This document shows, piece by piece, positions 52,617-61,719 of a DNA stretch of 64,000 nucleotides; within the stretch, counting starts at the first letter, position 1; each line of letters opens with the position of its first letter. This DNA comes from Thiobacillus sp. 0-1251 (GTDB lineage Bacteria; Pseudomonadota; Gammaproteobacteria; Burkholderiales; Thiobacillaceae). The translations under genes and the position numbers were made by a program. Under the pieces are notes generated by a model. That model ran no database searches, had not been told where the DNA came from, and saw only the letters and a program-made list of their open reading frames with translations. The stretch covers positions 62,001-126,000 of the forward strand of contig MKWL01000018.1 of NCBI GenBank assembly GCA_001899305.1, given 5' to 3'.

Positions 52617-53424
52617 TCTGCCCGACCCCTCCATGACGTTGCCGTCCCCCCTGGTGGAAACCGCCGCGCGCGGACCGGGTGGCATACGAATGGACTCGGT
52701 GCCGGAAGAAGTACCGGTCGCCTTGTCCTACAACGGCATCTCGCATGTCGTGATGCTGGCCAGTCCGACCGATCTTGAGGACTTTGCCCTCGGGTTCAGC
52801 CTGAGCGAAGGCATCCTGGCGGACCCCAGCGAGCTGTATGACCTGGATCTGGAGATCGAAACCCGCGGCGTAGTCGTGCAGATGCGTATTGCCGAAGCGC
52901 GGTTCGTCGAACTCAAGAACCGTCGCCGCGCGCTGGCCGGTCGTACGGGTTGCGGCTTGTGCGGCGTGGAAAGCCTGGATCAGGTGGCCCGCCCCCTGGC
53001 GCCATTGCCGGCCGGCCCCGCCATCGCAGCCGCGGCACTGCATCGGGCGCTGGCCCAGTTGCAGCAGAAACAGCCATTACATGCCAGCACCGGCGGTGTG
53101 CACGCGGCCGCCTGGGCCGACGCTGCAGGCGATCTGCTGATGGTGCGCGAGGATGTGGGTCGCCACAATGCGCTGGACAAGCTGATCGGCGCACTGGCGA
53201 AAGACCGGCGCGATCCTGCCGCCGGCTTCGCACTGGTCACCAGCCGTGCCAGCTTCGAGATGGTGCAGAAGGCGGCCAGCGTGGGCATCCCCATTCTGGC
53301 GGCGGTCTCCGCGCCGACAGGCTACGCGATCCGGCTGGCCCAGGAAGTGGGGCTGGCCCTGGCAGGCTTCGTGCGCCAGGGCCGTTACACCGTTTACTCA
53401 ACCCCCGAACGAATCGAAACCTGA
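52603..53424 (+). CDS. fdhD: Formate dehydrogenase accessory sulfurtransferase FdhD/FdsC
   Basis: The 273-residue protein starts with GTG inside the fdsA 3' end. FdhD motifs are EEVPVALSYNGISHVVM, DLEDFALGFSLSEGI and the cysteines in GRTGCGLCGVESL. VREDVGRHNALDKLIG follows. It supplies sulfur to, or inserts, the Mo cofactor of FdsA; in fds operons the gene is called fdsC. Confidence 0.93.
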   Translation: MRLCDLPDPSMTLPSPLVETAARGPGGIRMDSVPEEVPVALSYNGISHVVMLASPTDLEDFALGFSLSEGILADPSELYDLDLEIETRGVVVQMRIAEARFVELKNRRRALAGRTGCGLCGVESLDQVARPLAPLPAGPAIAAAALHRALAQLQQKQPLHASTGGVHAAAWADAAGDLLMVREDVGRHNALDKLIGALAKDRRDPAAGFALVTSRASFEMVQKAASVGIPILAAVSAPTGYAIRLAQEVGLALAGFVRQGRYTVYSTPERIET

Positions 53425-53431
53425 GCAGCAC

Positions 53432-53668
53432 ATGAATATTGAACACCTGATCCACATGGCCAATCAGATCGGCGCCTATTTCGAGGCCGAGCCCGATCGG
53501 GCGGTCGCAAGCGCGGGCGTTGCCGATCATCTGGCCCGTTTCTGGGAGAAGCGCATGCGCCAGAGTCTTTACGCCTACCTGGATTCGGCGCAGGACAGCA
53601 CCTTGGCGCCATTGGTCAGCGATGCCCTGACCCGGCATCGCGAGCGGATCCTGGGAAAACCCCAATGA
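53432..53668 (+). CDS. fdsD: Formate dehydrogenase delta subunit
   Basis: The 78-residue FdsD has HLIHMANQIGAYFEAEPDR and LARFWEKRMRQSLYAYLD. It is small and lacks metal motifs, and is needed for full Fds activity in other bacteria. It follows fdhD by 7 bp and its stop overlaps folK (ATGA). Confidence 0.9.
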   Translation: MNIEHLIHMANQIGAYFEAEPDRAVASAGVADHLARFWEKRMRQSLYAYLDSAQDSTLAPLVSDALTRHRERILGKPQ

Positions 53669-54222
53669 GTCGGGCCTTCGTCGCCCTGGGCGGGAATGTC
53701 GGTGGACCTGCAGCCCGCCTGCTTGCCGTCATGGGCGAATTCGATTCTCTGCCGCATACCCGCCTGTTGCGTGCGTCGTCGCTCTATCGGACTGCGCCTG
53801 TAGGCTATGCCGACCAGCCCGACTTCATCAATGCGGTCGTCCTGCTGGAAACCGGACTGTCGCCGGATGCGCTGATGGGCGAATTGCTGGCGATGGAGAC
53901 GCGTCATGGCCGAGTGCGACACGTGCGCAACGGGCCGCGCACGCTGGATCTCGATTTGCTCCTATACGACGGCCTGGTCCTGGACGGCGATCCGGCCCTG
54001 ATTGTGCCGCATCCTCGTCTGCACCTACGGTCTTTTGTCTTGACACCGCTGGTGGAAATCGAGCCCGAGTGCGTGTTACCCGGCCATGGCCAGGCGGCTT
54101 CACTCCTCGAAAGAATGACGGACCGGGATGAGGTCCGCCGCATCGATTTCCCCGGTCTGGATGACGGTCTGCAGGTTCTGCGCAGACTCGGCCAGGGATT
54201 GATGCCCCACGCCTACGCCTGA
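53665..54222 (+). CDS. folK: 2-amino-4-hydroxy-6-hydroxymethyldihydropteridine pyrophosphokinase
   Basis: The 185-residue HPPK has ALGGNVGGPAARL at the N-terminus and the signature GPRTLDLDLLLYDG, then LIVPHPRLHLRSFVLTPL. It makes the dihydropterin pyrophosphate used by FolP. The ATG overlaps the fdsD stop, so folate synthesis is tied to formate oxidation in one operon. It is convergent with folE2. Confidence 0.94.
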   Translation: MSRAFVALGGNVGGPAARLLAVMGEFDSLPHTRLLRASSLYRTAPVGYADQPDFINAVVLLETGLSPDALMGELLAMETRHGRVRHVRNGPRTLDLDLLLYDGLVLDGDPALIVPHPRLHLRSFVLTPLVEIEPECVLPGHGQAASLLERMTDRDEVRRIDFPGLDDGLQVLRRLGQGLMPHAYA

Positions 54223-54266
54223 CCTATCCGACTGTTGGCCACGCCAGTCCCAATGCGGGCTGATTT

Positions 54267-55139
54267 TTATGCGGAAAGCGGTGCTGTGCGCTCGATCAGC
54301 GCATAGGCGGAATGGTTGTGGATCGATTCGAAATTCTCCGATTCGACCACGTAGGATTCGATACGCGCATCCTCGTTTAGCGCGGCGGCCACATCGCGCA
54401 CCAGATCCTCCACGAATTTTGGGTTCTCGTAGGCCTTCTCGGTGACGTATTTCTCATCCGGCCGCTTCAAGAGACCATAGAGCTGGCTGGAAGCATTCAC
54501 CTCGGCGATGTGGATCAGGTCTTCGATCCAGATGAAATCATTCGTCTTGACGGTGATCGTGATGTGCGAGCGCTGGTTGTGGGCGCCGTATTTCGAAATG
54601 CCCTTGGAACAGGGACACAGGCTGGTGCACGGCACCAGGATCCTGACGGTTTGGTGATATGCGCCGTCCCGGATTTCTCCGATGAACGTGACTTCGTAAT
54701 CGAGCAGGCTCTTCACGCCCGAGACCGGTGCCTGCTTGTTGATGAAGTAGGGGAAGCTCATCTCGATGTACCCGGAGCGGGCTTCCAGACGCTCGACCAT
54801 CTGGCGAAGCATGCTTTCGAACGATTCCACCGTGATCTCGCGTTCCTGACTGTTCAGGATCTCGATGAAGCGGGACATATGCGTGCCCTTGAAATGGTGG
54901 GGCAGATGCACGTACATGCCGAAGGTGGCGATGGTGTGCTGGGTACCGCTGCTTTTATCCCGCACCTTGACCGGATGGCGAATGGCCTTGATGCCGACTT
55001 TGTCGATGGCGATCCGGCGGACATCCGGCGTGTTCTGGACATCGGGGATGGCCGTATCGACCGACCGGGCAGACTTTCGGTCCGGCAGGGTTGAAGGGCA
55101 GGGCAGATCGGTTTCGCAAACGCTGTCGCAGGAGGTCAT
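54267..55139 (-). CDS. folE2: GTP cyclohydrolase, type IB
   Basis: The 290-residue FolE2 has [20 protein letters not shown], the metal-binding Cys in [20 protein letters not shown], and the C-terminal [16 protein letters not shown]. It opens GTP to dihydroneopterin triphosphate, the precursor for both folate and H4MPT pterins. It lies 22 bp downstream of the sco gene, so the two form a leftward operon under a predicted sigma-54 promoter at 55751-55765. Confidence 0.94.
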   Translation of the reverse strand: MTSCDSVCETDLPCPSTLPDRKSARSVDTAIPDVQNTPDVRRIAIDKVGIKAIRHPVKVRDKSSGTQHTIATFGMYVHLPHHFKGTHMSRFIEILNSQEREITVESFESMLRQMVERLEARSGYIEMSFPYFINKQAPVSGVKSLLDYEVTFIGEIRDGAYHQTVRILVPCTSLCPCSKGISKYGAHNQRSHITITVKTNDFIWIEDLIHIAEVNASSQLYGLLKRPDEKYVTEKAYENPKFVEDLVRDVAAALNEDARIESYVVESENFESIHNHSAYALIERTAPLSA

Positions 55140-55161
55140 GGGCTTCCTTGGTCTGGTTCGA

Positions 55162-55710
55162 TCAAGGCAGCAAGGCCGTGACGAGTTTCAATACATCCTG
55201 GGTGGGTGTGCCGTAGGGAATGATTCTCACGAGCTTGCCCTGGGTGTCGATGAGGAAGACGTTCACGGTGTGATCGACGGTATAGCTGGAGCCTGTCGGC
55301 ACATAGCGGAAGTGTGCGCCATACTGGCCTGCCACCTTGTGCAACTCCTGCTCGCTGCCGGTCAGCGCCAGAATGCGCTTGTCAAAAAAGCCCACATAGG
55401 GCTCCAGGACATCGGCGGTGTCCCGTTTCGGGTCGACACTTATAAAAATCGGTTGAACCAGGGGACGCTTGTCGGCAGGCAGCATGGCCAGCAATTGCTT
55501 GAACTGCAGCAGTTCTGTCGGGCACATGTCCGGGCAATAAGTGAAGCCAAAATAAAGCAGCACGGCCTTGCCCTTGAACGAGGAAAGCGAGACCTCCTGG
55601 TTTTGCGGAGTACGCAGCGTGAAATCCCCGCCCAAGGTATGGGACCCACCCCATGCGATGGACGTGCAGAACAGGATGAGGGACACGATGCAATAGCGCA
55701 CAGATTTCAT
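55162..55710 (-). CDS. SCO1/SenC-family copper chaperone
   Basis: The 182-residue exported protein starts with a signal peptide ([13 protein letters not shown]). The canonical copper motif is [11 protein letters not shown], and [10 protein letters not shown] gives the metal His. Unlike the SCO in the mtoX operon, the cysteines are correctly spaced (CPDMC). It probably assembles a copper site of cytochrome oxidase or assists MtoX. It is the first gene of the sco-folE2 operon. Confidence 0.92.
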   Translation of the reverse strand: MKSVRYCIVSLILFCTSIAWGGSHTLGGDFTLRTPQNQEVSLSSFKGKAVLLYFGFTYCPDMCPTELLQFKQLLAMLPADKRPLVQPIFISVDPKRDTADVLEPYVGFFDKRILALTGSEQELHKVAGQYGAHFRYVPTGSSYTVDHTVNVFLIDTQGKLVRIIPYGTPTQDVLKLVTALLP

Positions 55711-55750
55711 ATTTCTTCATTGCCAATCAATACCAGTGGCAAATGCTGCT

Positions 55751-55765
55751 GCATGAACCGTGCCA
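55751..55765 (-). promoter_or_regulatory. Predicted sigma-54 promoter of sco-folE2
   Basis: The minus strand reads TGGCACGGTTCATGC: a full -24 element and ATGC for TTGC. It lies 41 bp upstream of the sco ATG and 103 bp from the dyad at 55854-55868. Confidence 0.65.
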
Positions 55766-55853
55766 TGTGGTCAGATGTCTCCTGGATCAGGTGACAGATG
55801 ATCAGTACACTCGGAATGACATGTGATAAAGATCTTGTGAACGTTCCAGTTTC

Positions 55854-55868
55854 GGTACAACCTGTACC
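55854..55868. promoter_or_regulatory. Dyad between divergent sco-folE2 and activator genes
   Basis: GGTACAACCTGTACC has perfect 6-bp arms and the ACA-N3-TGT core of the sites at 5860, 41270 and 47558. It is placed between two sigma-54-like promoters, as at the mptG/fhcB junction. Confidence 0.6.
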
Positions 55869-55975
55869 ATGTATTTCACGCGATCTATATTTCGATGGGC
55901 GACGTTTTCATTTTGTCCCTGTTTTTTTGGGGATGGACAGCGAAATACGGTGCACGTTGGGCACCTTTATAGTGT

Positions 55976-55990
55976 TGGTTCAGATATTGC
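55976..55990 (+). promoter_or_regulatory. Sigma-54-like promoter of the activator operon
   Basis: TGGTTCAGATATTGC keeps GG-N10-GC and TTGC but not the CACG part. It is 27 bp before the activator ATG and 122 bp from the dyad, and suggests autoregulation. Confidence 0.45.
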
Positions 55991-56017
55991 TTCCATAGTC
56001 TCGGTAAGGATTTAGCG

Positions 56018-57988
56018 ATGGAAAGGCACGAAATCTTGGAACACGCCCGTATTGTGAATGCTGTCGTCGAGTCGCGCGGCGCCATGGATACGACGGAAGT
56101 CGGGCCGGCGATTGCCCAGTCATGGAATCGATGCGTGCGAGACTTTGGCCTGGATCCGGTTCGCGATGAGCCGGTGGTCATTCTTGACAGCCGTGAACTC
56201 AAGGATAGACAGGAGCCCCTGGAGTCCTTGCGTGCGATCGCGCAAGGCGAGATGGCGACGCTATACCAGCAGTTGTCGGGATCCGGTTTTTCGGTGTTGC
56301 TGACCGACCGGGAAGGCGTGGTGCTGGATTATCTGGGCGATCCTTCGTTTTCCGAGGCCGCGAGGCAGTGCGGGATGATCGAAGGCGCGCTGTGGAGCGA
56401 GCAGTACCAGGGCACCAACGGCATGGGCACCTGTGCCATCGAGAAACGTCCCCTGCTGGTCCATCACCATGAGCATTTCCTGTCGCGCAACGTCGGGCTG
56501 ACCTGTTCGGCCGCTCCGATCTTCGACCATGAAGGTCGGCTGATGGCAGTCCTGGATGCCTCCAGTTTTTCCCACCTGGCACAACAGCACACCCTGGTCC
56601 TGGTGAACATGTCGGCGCAGATGATCGAGAACCGCGCCTTCCTGTGCAATTTCCGCGACCATTACGCATTGCGCTTCCACAGCCGGCCCGAATTCATCGG
56701 GACACTTTGGGAAGGCGCGCTGGCCTTGAATGAGGAAGGCCATATCCTGGCCGCCAACCGGAGCGCCTTGTTCCAGCTTGGCTACAAGAAGCATGCTGAC
56801 TTGGCGGGACTGCAACTGCGTGATCTCTTCAATACGGGCATGGATGCCCTGCTCGGACGGAACAATCAGGGATGGCTCAACCCGGTCGCTCTCTATGAAG
56901 CCAAGCGGGGCAATCGTTTCTTCGGCCTTGTCCAGCCGCCCGAGGCCCGCGGTTCCGTTCTGTCAGGCCGGGCGTCGCGACAGAGTGTTCCCGAAAGCCC
57001 GCCTGTGGGCGAAGACAAGATTATCCGTCTGAGTGAACTCCAGTTCGGCGACCAGACCATGGAACATAACGTTCACTGCGCCAAACGCGTGCTGGGCCGG
57101 GATATCCCGATCCTGCTGCTGGGCGAGACCGGGACAGGCAAGGAAGTGTTTGCCCAGGGGGTCCACCAGGAACAGGCTGGCGGCAAGCGTCCCTTCGTGG
57201 CAGTGAACTGCGCATCCATTCCGGAAACCCTGATCGAGAGCGAACTTTTCGGTTACAAGTCGGGGGCATTCACCGGCGCCAATCGTGAGGGTCGTCGCGG
57301 GAAAATTCTCCAGGCGAACGGCGGTACGCTGTTTCTGGATGAAATCGGCGACATGCCCGTGATGCTACAGGCCCGTTTACTGCGGGTACTGGAAGAACGC
57401 GAAGTGATTCCGCTGGGTGGCGAAACGCCCGTCAAAGTCGACATCAAGCTGATCAGTGCCACCCACCGCGACCTCAAGGAACTGGTGGCGGAAGGGCGCT
57501 TTCGGGAAGATCTGTACTACCGCCTGCAGGGCATTACGCTGAACCTCCCGCCTTTGCGCGAACGAGGAGACAAGCGCGAGCTCATCAACCATATCCTGGG
57601 TCTGGAATGCGGGGAAAGGGAACGGGTAGGATTGAGCAAAGGTGCCTTACGGCAGCTTGAATCGTATGCCTGGCCTGGCAACATCCGCCAGTTGCGCAAT
57701 GTCCTGAGAACAGCTCTGGCTCTGTGCGATGGCCCTGAAATCACGATTTACGATCTGCCTGAAGAAATCTGCGCCCAAGCACCCCGGTCGGAAACCGATG
57801 ACAGCGCTGGCAGCAGCAAGGAGACCCCGTTGTCGGCGCTGGAGACGGCGGAACGGGAAACGATTTTGCTGAACCTGGAGAAGAGCCGCTGGAACGTCAC
57901 GCTCGCGGCTCGGAATCTGAAAATCAGCCGCAACACGCTGTATCGCAAGATGAACAATCTGAACATCCGCATCAACAAGGAGGAATGA
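56018..57988 (+). CDS. Sigma-54-dependent transcriptional activator (AcoR-like, GAF-PAS-AAA-Fis)
   Basis: The 656-residue protein has an N-terminal GAF domain (about 70-215; GMIEGALWSEQYQGTNGMGT is AcoR-like), a PAS-like region (about 225-320) and an AAA+ domain. That domain has Walker A GETGTGKE (369-376), GAFTGA (416-421) and GGTLFLDEIGD. The C-terminal Fis-type HTH reads SRWNVTLAARNLKISRNTLYRKM. GAFTGA shows it contacts sigma-54. It heads the operon with five H4MPT/methanofuran genes. The GAF domain probably senses a small ligand; formaldehyde- or methylsulfur-related signals are guesses. Confidence 0.93.
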   Translation: MERHEILEHARIVNAVVESRGAMDTTEVGPAIAQSWNRCVRDFGLDPVRDEPVVILDSRELKDRQEPLESLRAIAQGEMATLYQQLSGSGFSVLLTDREGVVLDYLGDPSFSEAARQCGMIEGALWSEQYQGTNGMGTCAIEKRPLLVHHHEHFLSRNVGLTCSAAPIFDHEGRLMAVLDASSFSHLAQQHTLVLVNMSAQMIENRAFLCNFRDHYALRFHSRPEFIGTLWEGALALNEEGHILAANRSALFQLGYKKHADLAGLQLRDLFNTGMDALLGRNNQGWLNPVALYEAKRGNRFFGLVQPPEARGSVLSGRASRQSVPESPPVGEDKIIRLSELQFGDQTMEHNVHCAKRVLGRDIPILLLGETGTGKEVFAQGVHQEQAGGKRPFVAVNCASIPETLIESELFGYKSGAFTGANREGRRGKILQANGGTLFLDEIGDMPVMLQARLLRVLEEREVIPLGGETPVKVDIKLISATHRDLKELVAEGRFREDLYYRLQGITLNLPPLRERGDKRELINHILGLECGERERVGLSKGALRQLESYAWPGNIRQLRNVLRTALALCDGPEITIYDLPEEICAQAPRSETDDSAGSSKETPLSALETAERETILLNLEKSRWNVTLAARNLKISRNTLYRKMNNLNIRINKEE

Positions 57989-57992
57989 TTTG

Positions 57993-58487
57993 ATGCCATC
58001 CCCGTTTGTCACCTGGGTTGAGCCTGCCGATCTGGGTTTCAATTCCGCTCACTTCATCACCTATGGCAATGTCTGCGAAAACCTGCATGGCCATAACTTT
58101 CACACGCGCGTGACGGCGCATGGCGAAGATACGGGCGAAGGCTATGTTCTGGATTTTGTCGCACTGACCCGCCTGGCGCGGGAAATCTGCCAGGAGTTGT
58201 CCGATCGCGTGATCCTGCCTGCCACCAGCCCTGTCGTCCGACTGACTGAGGAAGATGGCCTGGTCAAGGTGGAAAGTTTCGGCAAGCGTTTCTGGATCGA
58301 GAAGGAAAGCTGCGCCATTCTGCAGATACCCAATGCCACAGCGGAGTTGCTCGCCCGGCATATCGGCAAACGTCTGACCGAAGCGCTTCATCGGGAAAAC
58401 CTGGCGGGAGGCGTCCATTTGCTGGAAGTCGGGGTGGAGGAGGCCGATCGCCAGTGGGGGTTCTCCCGACACGTCTTTCCGAAATGA
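57993..58487 (+). CDS. 6-pyruvoyl-tetrahydropterin synthase/QueD-family protein
   Basis: The 164-residue protein has zinc ligands in FNSAHFITYGN and ENLHGHNFHTRV, plus FVALTRLAREI. It starts at the ATG at 57993 just after the activator stop. PTPS homologues occur in H4MPT islands and probably process a dihydropterin intermediate. It overlaps no queuosine gene, so a QueD role is less likely. It is cotranscribed with the following flavoprotein and DHPS-like genes. Confidence 0.85.
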   Translation: MPSPFVTWVEPADLGFNSAHFITYGNVCENLHGHNFHTRVTAHGEDTGEGYVLDFVALTRLAREICQELSDRVILPATSPVVRLTEEDGLVKVESFGKRFWIEKESCAILQIPNATAELLARHIGKRLTEALHRENLAGGVHLLEVGVEEADRQWGFSRHVFPK

Positions 58488-58503
58488 GCCCCGAGGCAAG
58501 GCC

Positions 58504-59061
58504 GTGCTAGTGCAAGAAACGCCCCGCATCGCCTGGGGACTGACGGGTTCGGGACATTACCTTCGCGAAAGTCTGGAAATTATCGAGACGCTTCCGGATG
58601 TCGACCTTTTCGTCACGCGGGCTGCAGCCGAGGTGCTCGGAATGTATGGCATTCCGCTCAAGAGCCTGCGCGAGAGAATGCGCGTCTTTCAGGACCACAC
58701 GGCCAGCAGCGTGCCAGTAGGTTTTCTGTATAGCGGTCACTACCATACCCTGATCATCGGCCCGGCCACTTCCAACACCGTGGCCAAATGCGTGGCCGGG
58801 ATCTCCGACACGCTGGTCACCAATCTTTATGCCCAGGCAGGTAAATGCCGCATTCCCAGTATTGTGTTTGCTTGCGATTGCGAGCCAACGGTGATCACCG
58901 AAGCGCCAGGCCAGACAGTCACGCTGTATCCCCGGCCCATCGACCTTGAAAACACCGAAAGGCTGAAGCGTTTCCCCTATACCGAGGTGGCGGAAAGCAT
59001 CGAGGCATTGAAGTCTGCCATTGACCAAAGAATGACATGTCTGAGCACATCCTCTTCCTGA
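58504..59061 (+). CDS. Dihydromethanopterin reductase-type flavoprotein (DmrB/DmrX-like)
   Basis: The 185-residue flavoprotein of the PF02441 type has IAWGLTGSGHYLRESLEII at the N-terminus, IIGPATSNTVAKCVAGISDT and AQAGKCRIPSIVFACDCEP. It starts with GTG (58504 or 58510). Archaeal DmrB and the betaproteobacterial DmrX reduce dihydromethanopterin to H4MPT, the last step of synthesis. The 3' end overlaps the DHPS-like gene by 25 bp. Confidence 0.85.
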   Translation: MLVQETPRIAWGLTGSGHYLRESLEIIETLPDVDLFVTRAAAEVLGMYGIPLKSLRERMRVFQDHTASSVPVGFLYSGHYHTLIIGPATSNTVAKCVAGISDTLVTNLYAQAGKCRIPSIVFACDCEPTVITEAPGQTVTLYPRPIDLENTERLKRFPYTEVAESIEALKSAIDQRMTCLSTSSS

Positions 59062-60440
59062 CGGGTCGCCTGGCCGAACTGCAGTTGAGGCGTGTGCTCA
59101 CGGATATGGGCGACGCGGGTTTTACCTGGGACATACAGGTGCCGGGTGTGCAGGTTGCGGCCTTGTTGACGGGCGACATGATCCGTCGCCGCTTGACGGA
59201 TACCCAGGGGGCGGACCGCATTCTGCTGCCCGGCCGTTGCCGCGGCGACCTGGCGGCCTTGTCCGAGCATTTCGGCATCCCGGTCGAACGGGGGCCCGAC
59301 GAACTCATGGATTTGCCGGCGTTTTTCGGTCGGCAACGCCGTGCCCCCGATCTGTCGCGCCATGATGTCCTCCTGTTCGCCGAACTGGTCGATGCACCGC
59401 GTATGCGTATCGAGGCCATATTGGCTCAGGCTGCCCGCTATGTTGGCGATGGCGCCGACGTGATCGATATCGGCGGCTTGCCGCAGACACCGTTTCCACA
59501 TCTGGAAGAAACGGTGCAGGCGCTGAAGGCGGCCGGTTACCGGGTCAGCGTCGACTCTCTCGATCCGGACGAATTGTTGCGCGGCGGCCGGGCGGGCGCG
59601 GATTATCTGCTGTCGCTCACCACGGACACCCTGTATCTGGCAGACGAAGTGGCATCTACGCCCATCCTGATTCCTGCGCAACATGGGGACCTGGACAACC
59701 TGATCGAAGCCATGCAACGGATGGAGGCGAACAATCGCCCGTATTTCGCCGATCCCATTCTGGATCCGCTGCCGTTCGGATTCGCGGCGTCGCTGGCACG
59801 CTACCATGAACTGCGCCGGCGAATGCCGGAGGCCGACATCCTGATGGGCACCGGTAACCTCTCCGAGCTTACGGATGCCGACACCGCCGGTATCCATGCC
59901 CTGTTGCTGGGAGTCATGGCGGAACTGAATATCCGGGCGCTGCTGACCACCGAAGTCAGCCCGCATTGCCGCAGCGCGGTACGCGAGATCGATGCCGCAC
60001 GCCGCATGATGTTCGCCGCGCGTGAAGGGCAGAGCCTGCCGCGCGATTTGTCCGATGCGCTGCTCGGCCTGCATCACCGCAGGCCGTTTCCGTACGACCG
60101 GGAAGAAGTCGCCGCGATGGCGAGCGCCGTGAAGGACCCCAGCTTCCGTATCCAGATCAGCGAGGAGGGCCTGCACATCTACAACCGCGACGGCATGCAC
60201 AGTGCGACCGATCCGTTTGCGCTGTGGCCGCATCTCAAGCTGGAGCAGGATGGCGGCCACGCGTTTTACCTGGGTGTCGAACTGGCCCGGGCGCAGATCG
60301 CTTGGCAACTCGGTAAGCGTTACAGTCAGGACGAAGAATTGACCTGGGGCTGCATGGGGCTGCGCCGAGAGGAAGAAGACCTCACGGTTCAATGCGGACC
60401 CGGCAGCACGCGCACATCCCCCCATACGGAGTCATCATGA
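59037..60440 (+). CDS. Dihydropteroate synthase-like protein of H4MPT biosynthesis
   Basis: The 467-residue protein has an N-terminal domain (LFLTGRLAELQLRRVLTDMG) followed by a TIM-barrel DHPS-like core with GADVIDIGG and RVSVDSLDPDELL. The C-terminal extension has LHIYNRDGMHSATDPFALW. It is the archaeal-type DHPS-related protein found in H4MPT islands, thought to join the pterin to beta-RFA-P. This is separate from FolP at 11156. It overlaps the next gene by ATGA. Confidence 0.87.
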   Translation: MSEHILFLTGRLAELQLRRVLTDMGDAGFTWDIQVPGVQVAALLTGDMIRRRLTDTQGADRILLPGRCRGDLAALSEHFGIPVERGPDELMDLPAFFGRQRRAPDLSRHDVLLFAELVDAPRMRIEAILAQAARYVGDGADVIDIGGLPQTPFPHLEETVQALKAAGYRVSVDSLDPDELLRGGRAGADYLLSLTTDTLYLADEVASTPILIPAQHGDLDNLIEAMQRMEANNRPYFADPILDPLPFGFAASLARYHELRRRMPEADILMGTGNLSELTDADTAGIHALLLGVMAELNIRALLTTEVSPHCRSAVREIDAARRMMFAAREGQSLPRDLSDALLGLHHRRPFPYDREEVAAMASAVKDPSFRIQISEEGLHIYNRDGMHSATDPFALWPHLKLEQDGGHAFYLGVELARAQIAWQLGKRYSQDEELTWGCMGLRREEEDLTVQCGPGSTRTSPHTESS

Positions 60441-61009
60441 GCATGATCCTGGAGGCCATCCTGACCACCGCCACGCCGGACGGCGGGACGCACATCGCCC
60501 CTTTGGGTTTCCGGCGCGAAAACGGATTCATCGTCCTGTCGCCCTTTCACCCCTCGCGTACGCTCGACAACCTGCGTGCCACCGGGATGGCTGCGATCAG
60601 CCATCCCGCTGATGTGCGCATATTCGCCGGCTGCCTCACGGGGCGGCGCGACTGGCCGCTCGTTCCGTGTAGCCAGGTCGCTTGCGGCCGGCTCGCGGAC
60701 GCGCTCAGTCACAGCGAGTTGATCGTGGAACGGATCGAGGAAGACGCGGTCCGACCTCGTTTCATCTGTCGTGAACTGATCCACGCCAACCATGAAGCCT
60801 TTCCCGGTCACAACCGTGCCCAGGCGGCCGTCATCGAGGCCTGCATCCTGGTCAGCCGGCTCGGTATGTTGCCAGTCGACAAGGTAAAGCAGGAAATGGA
60901 CTATCTCGCCATCGCAATCGGCAAGACGGCGGGGCCACGTGAATGGGAGGCCTGGAATTGGCTGAAGGAAAAAATCGACGCGCATCGCCAGCAGGAGCAG
61001 GCGGCATGA
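60437..61009 (+). CDS. DUF447-family protein of the H4MPT/methanofuran island
   Basis: The 190-residue protein has an FMN-binding split-barrel look: ILEAILTTATPDGGTHIAPLG, RRENGFIVLSPFHPSRTLDN and FPGHNRAQAAVIEACILVSR. DUF447 genes recur beside mfnB and the DHPS-like gene in bacteria and archaea using H4MPT. The reaction is unknown. It is coupled on both sides through ATGA overlaps. Confidence 0.85.
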   Translation: MSMILEAILTTATPDGGTHIAPLGFRRENGFIVLSPFHPSRTLDNLRATGMAAISHPADVRIFAGCLTGRRDWPLVPCSQVACGRLADALSHSELIVERIEEDAVRPRFICRELIHANHEAFPGHNRAQAAVIEACILVSRLGMLPVDKVKQEMDYLAIAIGKTAGPREWEAWNWLKEKIDAHRQQEQAA

Positions 61010-61719
61010 CGGGCTGGCTCGCCAGCGTGACGGATGCCGATGAAGCGCTGCTGGTGCTTGCCGCGGGCGCCGACATCGTCGATGCCAAGAATCCCCGTGC
61101 CGGCGCACTGGGCGCCTTGCCCCTGGATACCGTACGTGCCATCGTCAACGCCGTGGGTGGGCAGGCGCCAGTCAGCGCGACAGTGGGGGATTTCCCCAAC
61201 ATGGAGCCGCATGCCGTCGCCCGGGCCGTCGACATGATGGGCGCTACCGGCGTCGACTTCGTGAAGATCGGGCTGTTTCCGGCCCCGGCATTGCAAGATT
61301 GTCTCGCGGCACTGGCGCCCCTGTGCAGCCAGCACCGTCTGGTTGCCGTCTTGTTTGCCGACCGCAATCCGGATATCGGGCTTGCCGATCGGCTTGCCGA
61401 ATATGGATTTGCGGGCATCATGCTGGACACGCTGGACAAGACTGCGGGCGGCCTGCTTCAGCATCAGCCTGTCGCGCGTCTCGCCCGCTTTGTCGACCAT
61501 GCCAGACAGCGGGGTCTGATCAGTGGCCTTGCCGGATCCTTGCGGGCAACGGACATTCCCATCCTCGCGCCACTTGGTGCGGATTACCTGGGGTTTCGTG
61601 GTGCCTTGTGTCGCAGTCATGCCCGTACCCAGTCGCTGGATACGGAGGCCATGCTTGCCGTCTCCGATGCCATTGTGAATATGCGAGGGGTGTCCGAGCA
61701 AACAATGGCCTGCGTATGA
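61006..61719 (+). CDS. mfnB: (5-formylfuran-3-yl)methyl phosphate synthase
   Basis: The 237-residue TIM-barrel protein (DUF556) starts MTGWLASVTDADEALLVL at the ATG that overlaps the DUF447 stop. Catalytic lysines are in GADIVDAKNPRAGALGAL and GVDFVKIGLF, and GAPLGADYLGFRGALC-like sequence closes the barrel. MfnB makes the furan precursor of methanofuran from two glyceraldehyde-3-phosphates. Its presence supports synthesis of methanofuran or an analogue for the Fhc complex. Confidence 0.9.
   Translation: MTGWLASVTDADEALLVLAAGADIVDAKNPRAGALGALPLDTVRAIVNAVGGQAPVSATVGDFPNMEPHAVARAVDMMGATGVDFVKIGLFPAPALQDCLAALAPLCSQHRLVAVLFADRNPDIGLADRLAEYGFAGIMLDTLDKTAGGLLQHQPVARLARFVDHARQRGLISGLAGSLRATDIPILAPLGADYLGFRGALCRSHARTQSLDTEAMLAVSDAIVNMRGVSEQTMACV

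Larger units (their letters stand above)
55711..56017. promoter_or_regulatory. Divergent control region between sco-folE2 and the sigma-54 activator operon
   Basis: This 307-bp gap has no gene; it holds two predicted promoters and one dyad, listed separately. GGTGC/GCACC near 55950-55965 is an extra small inverted repeat. Confidence 0.55.
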
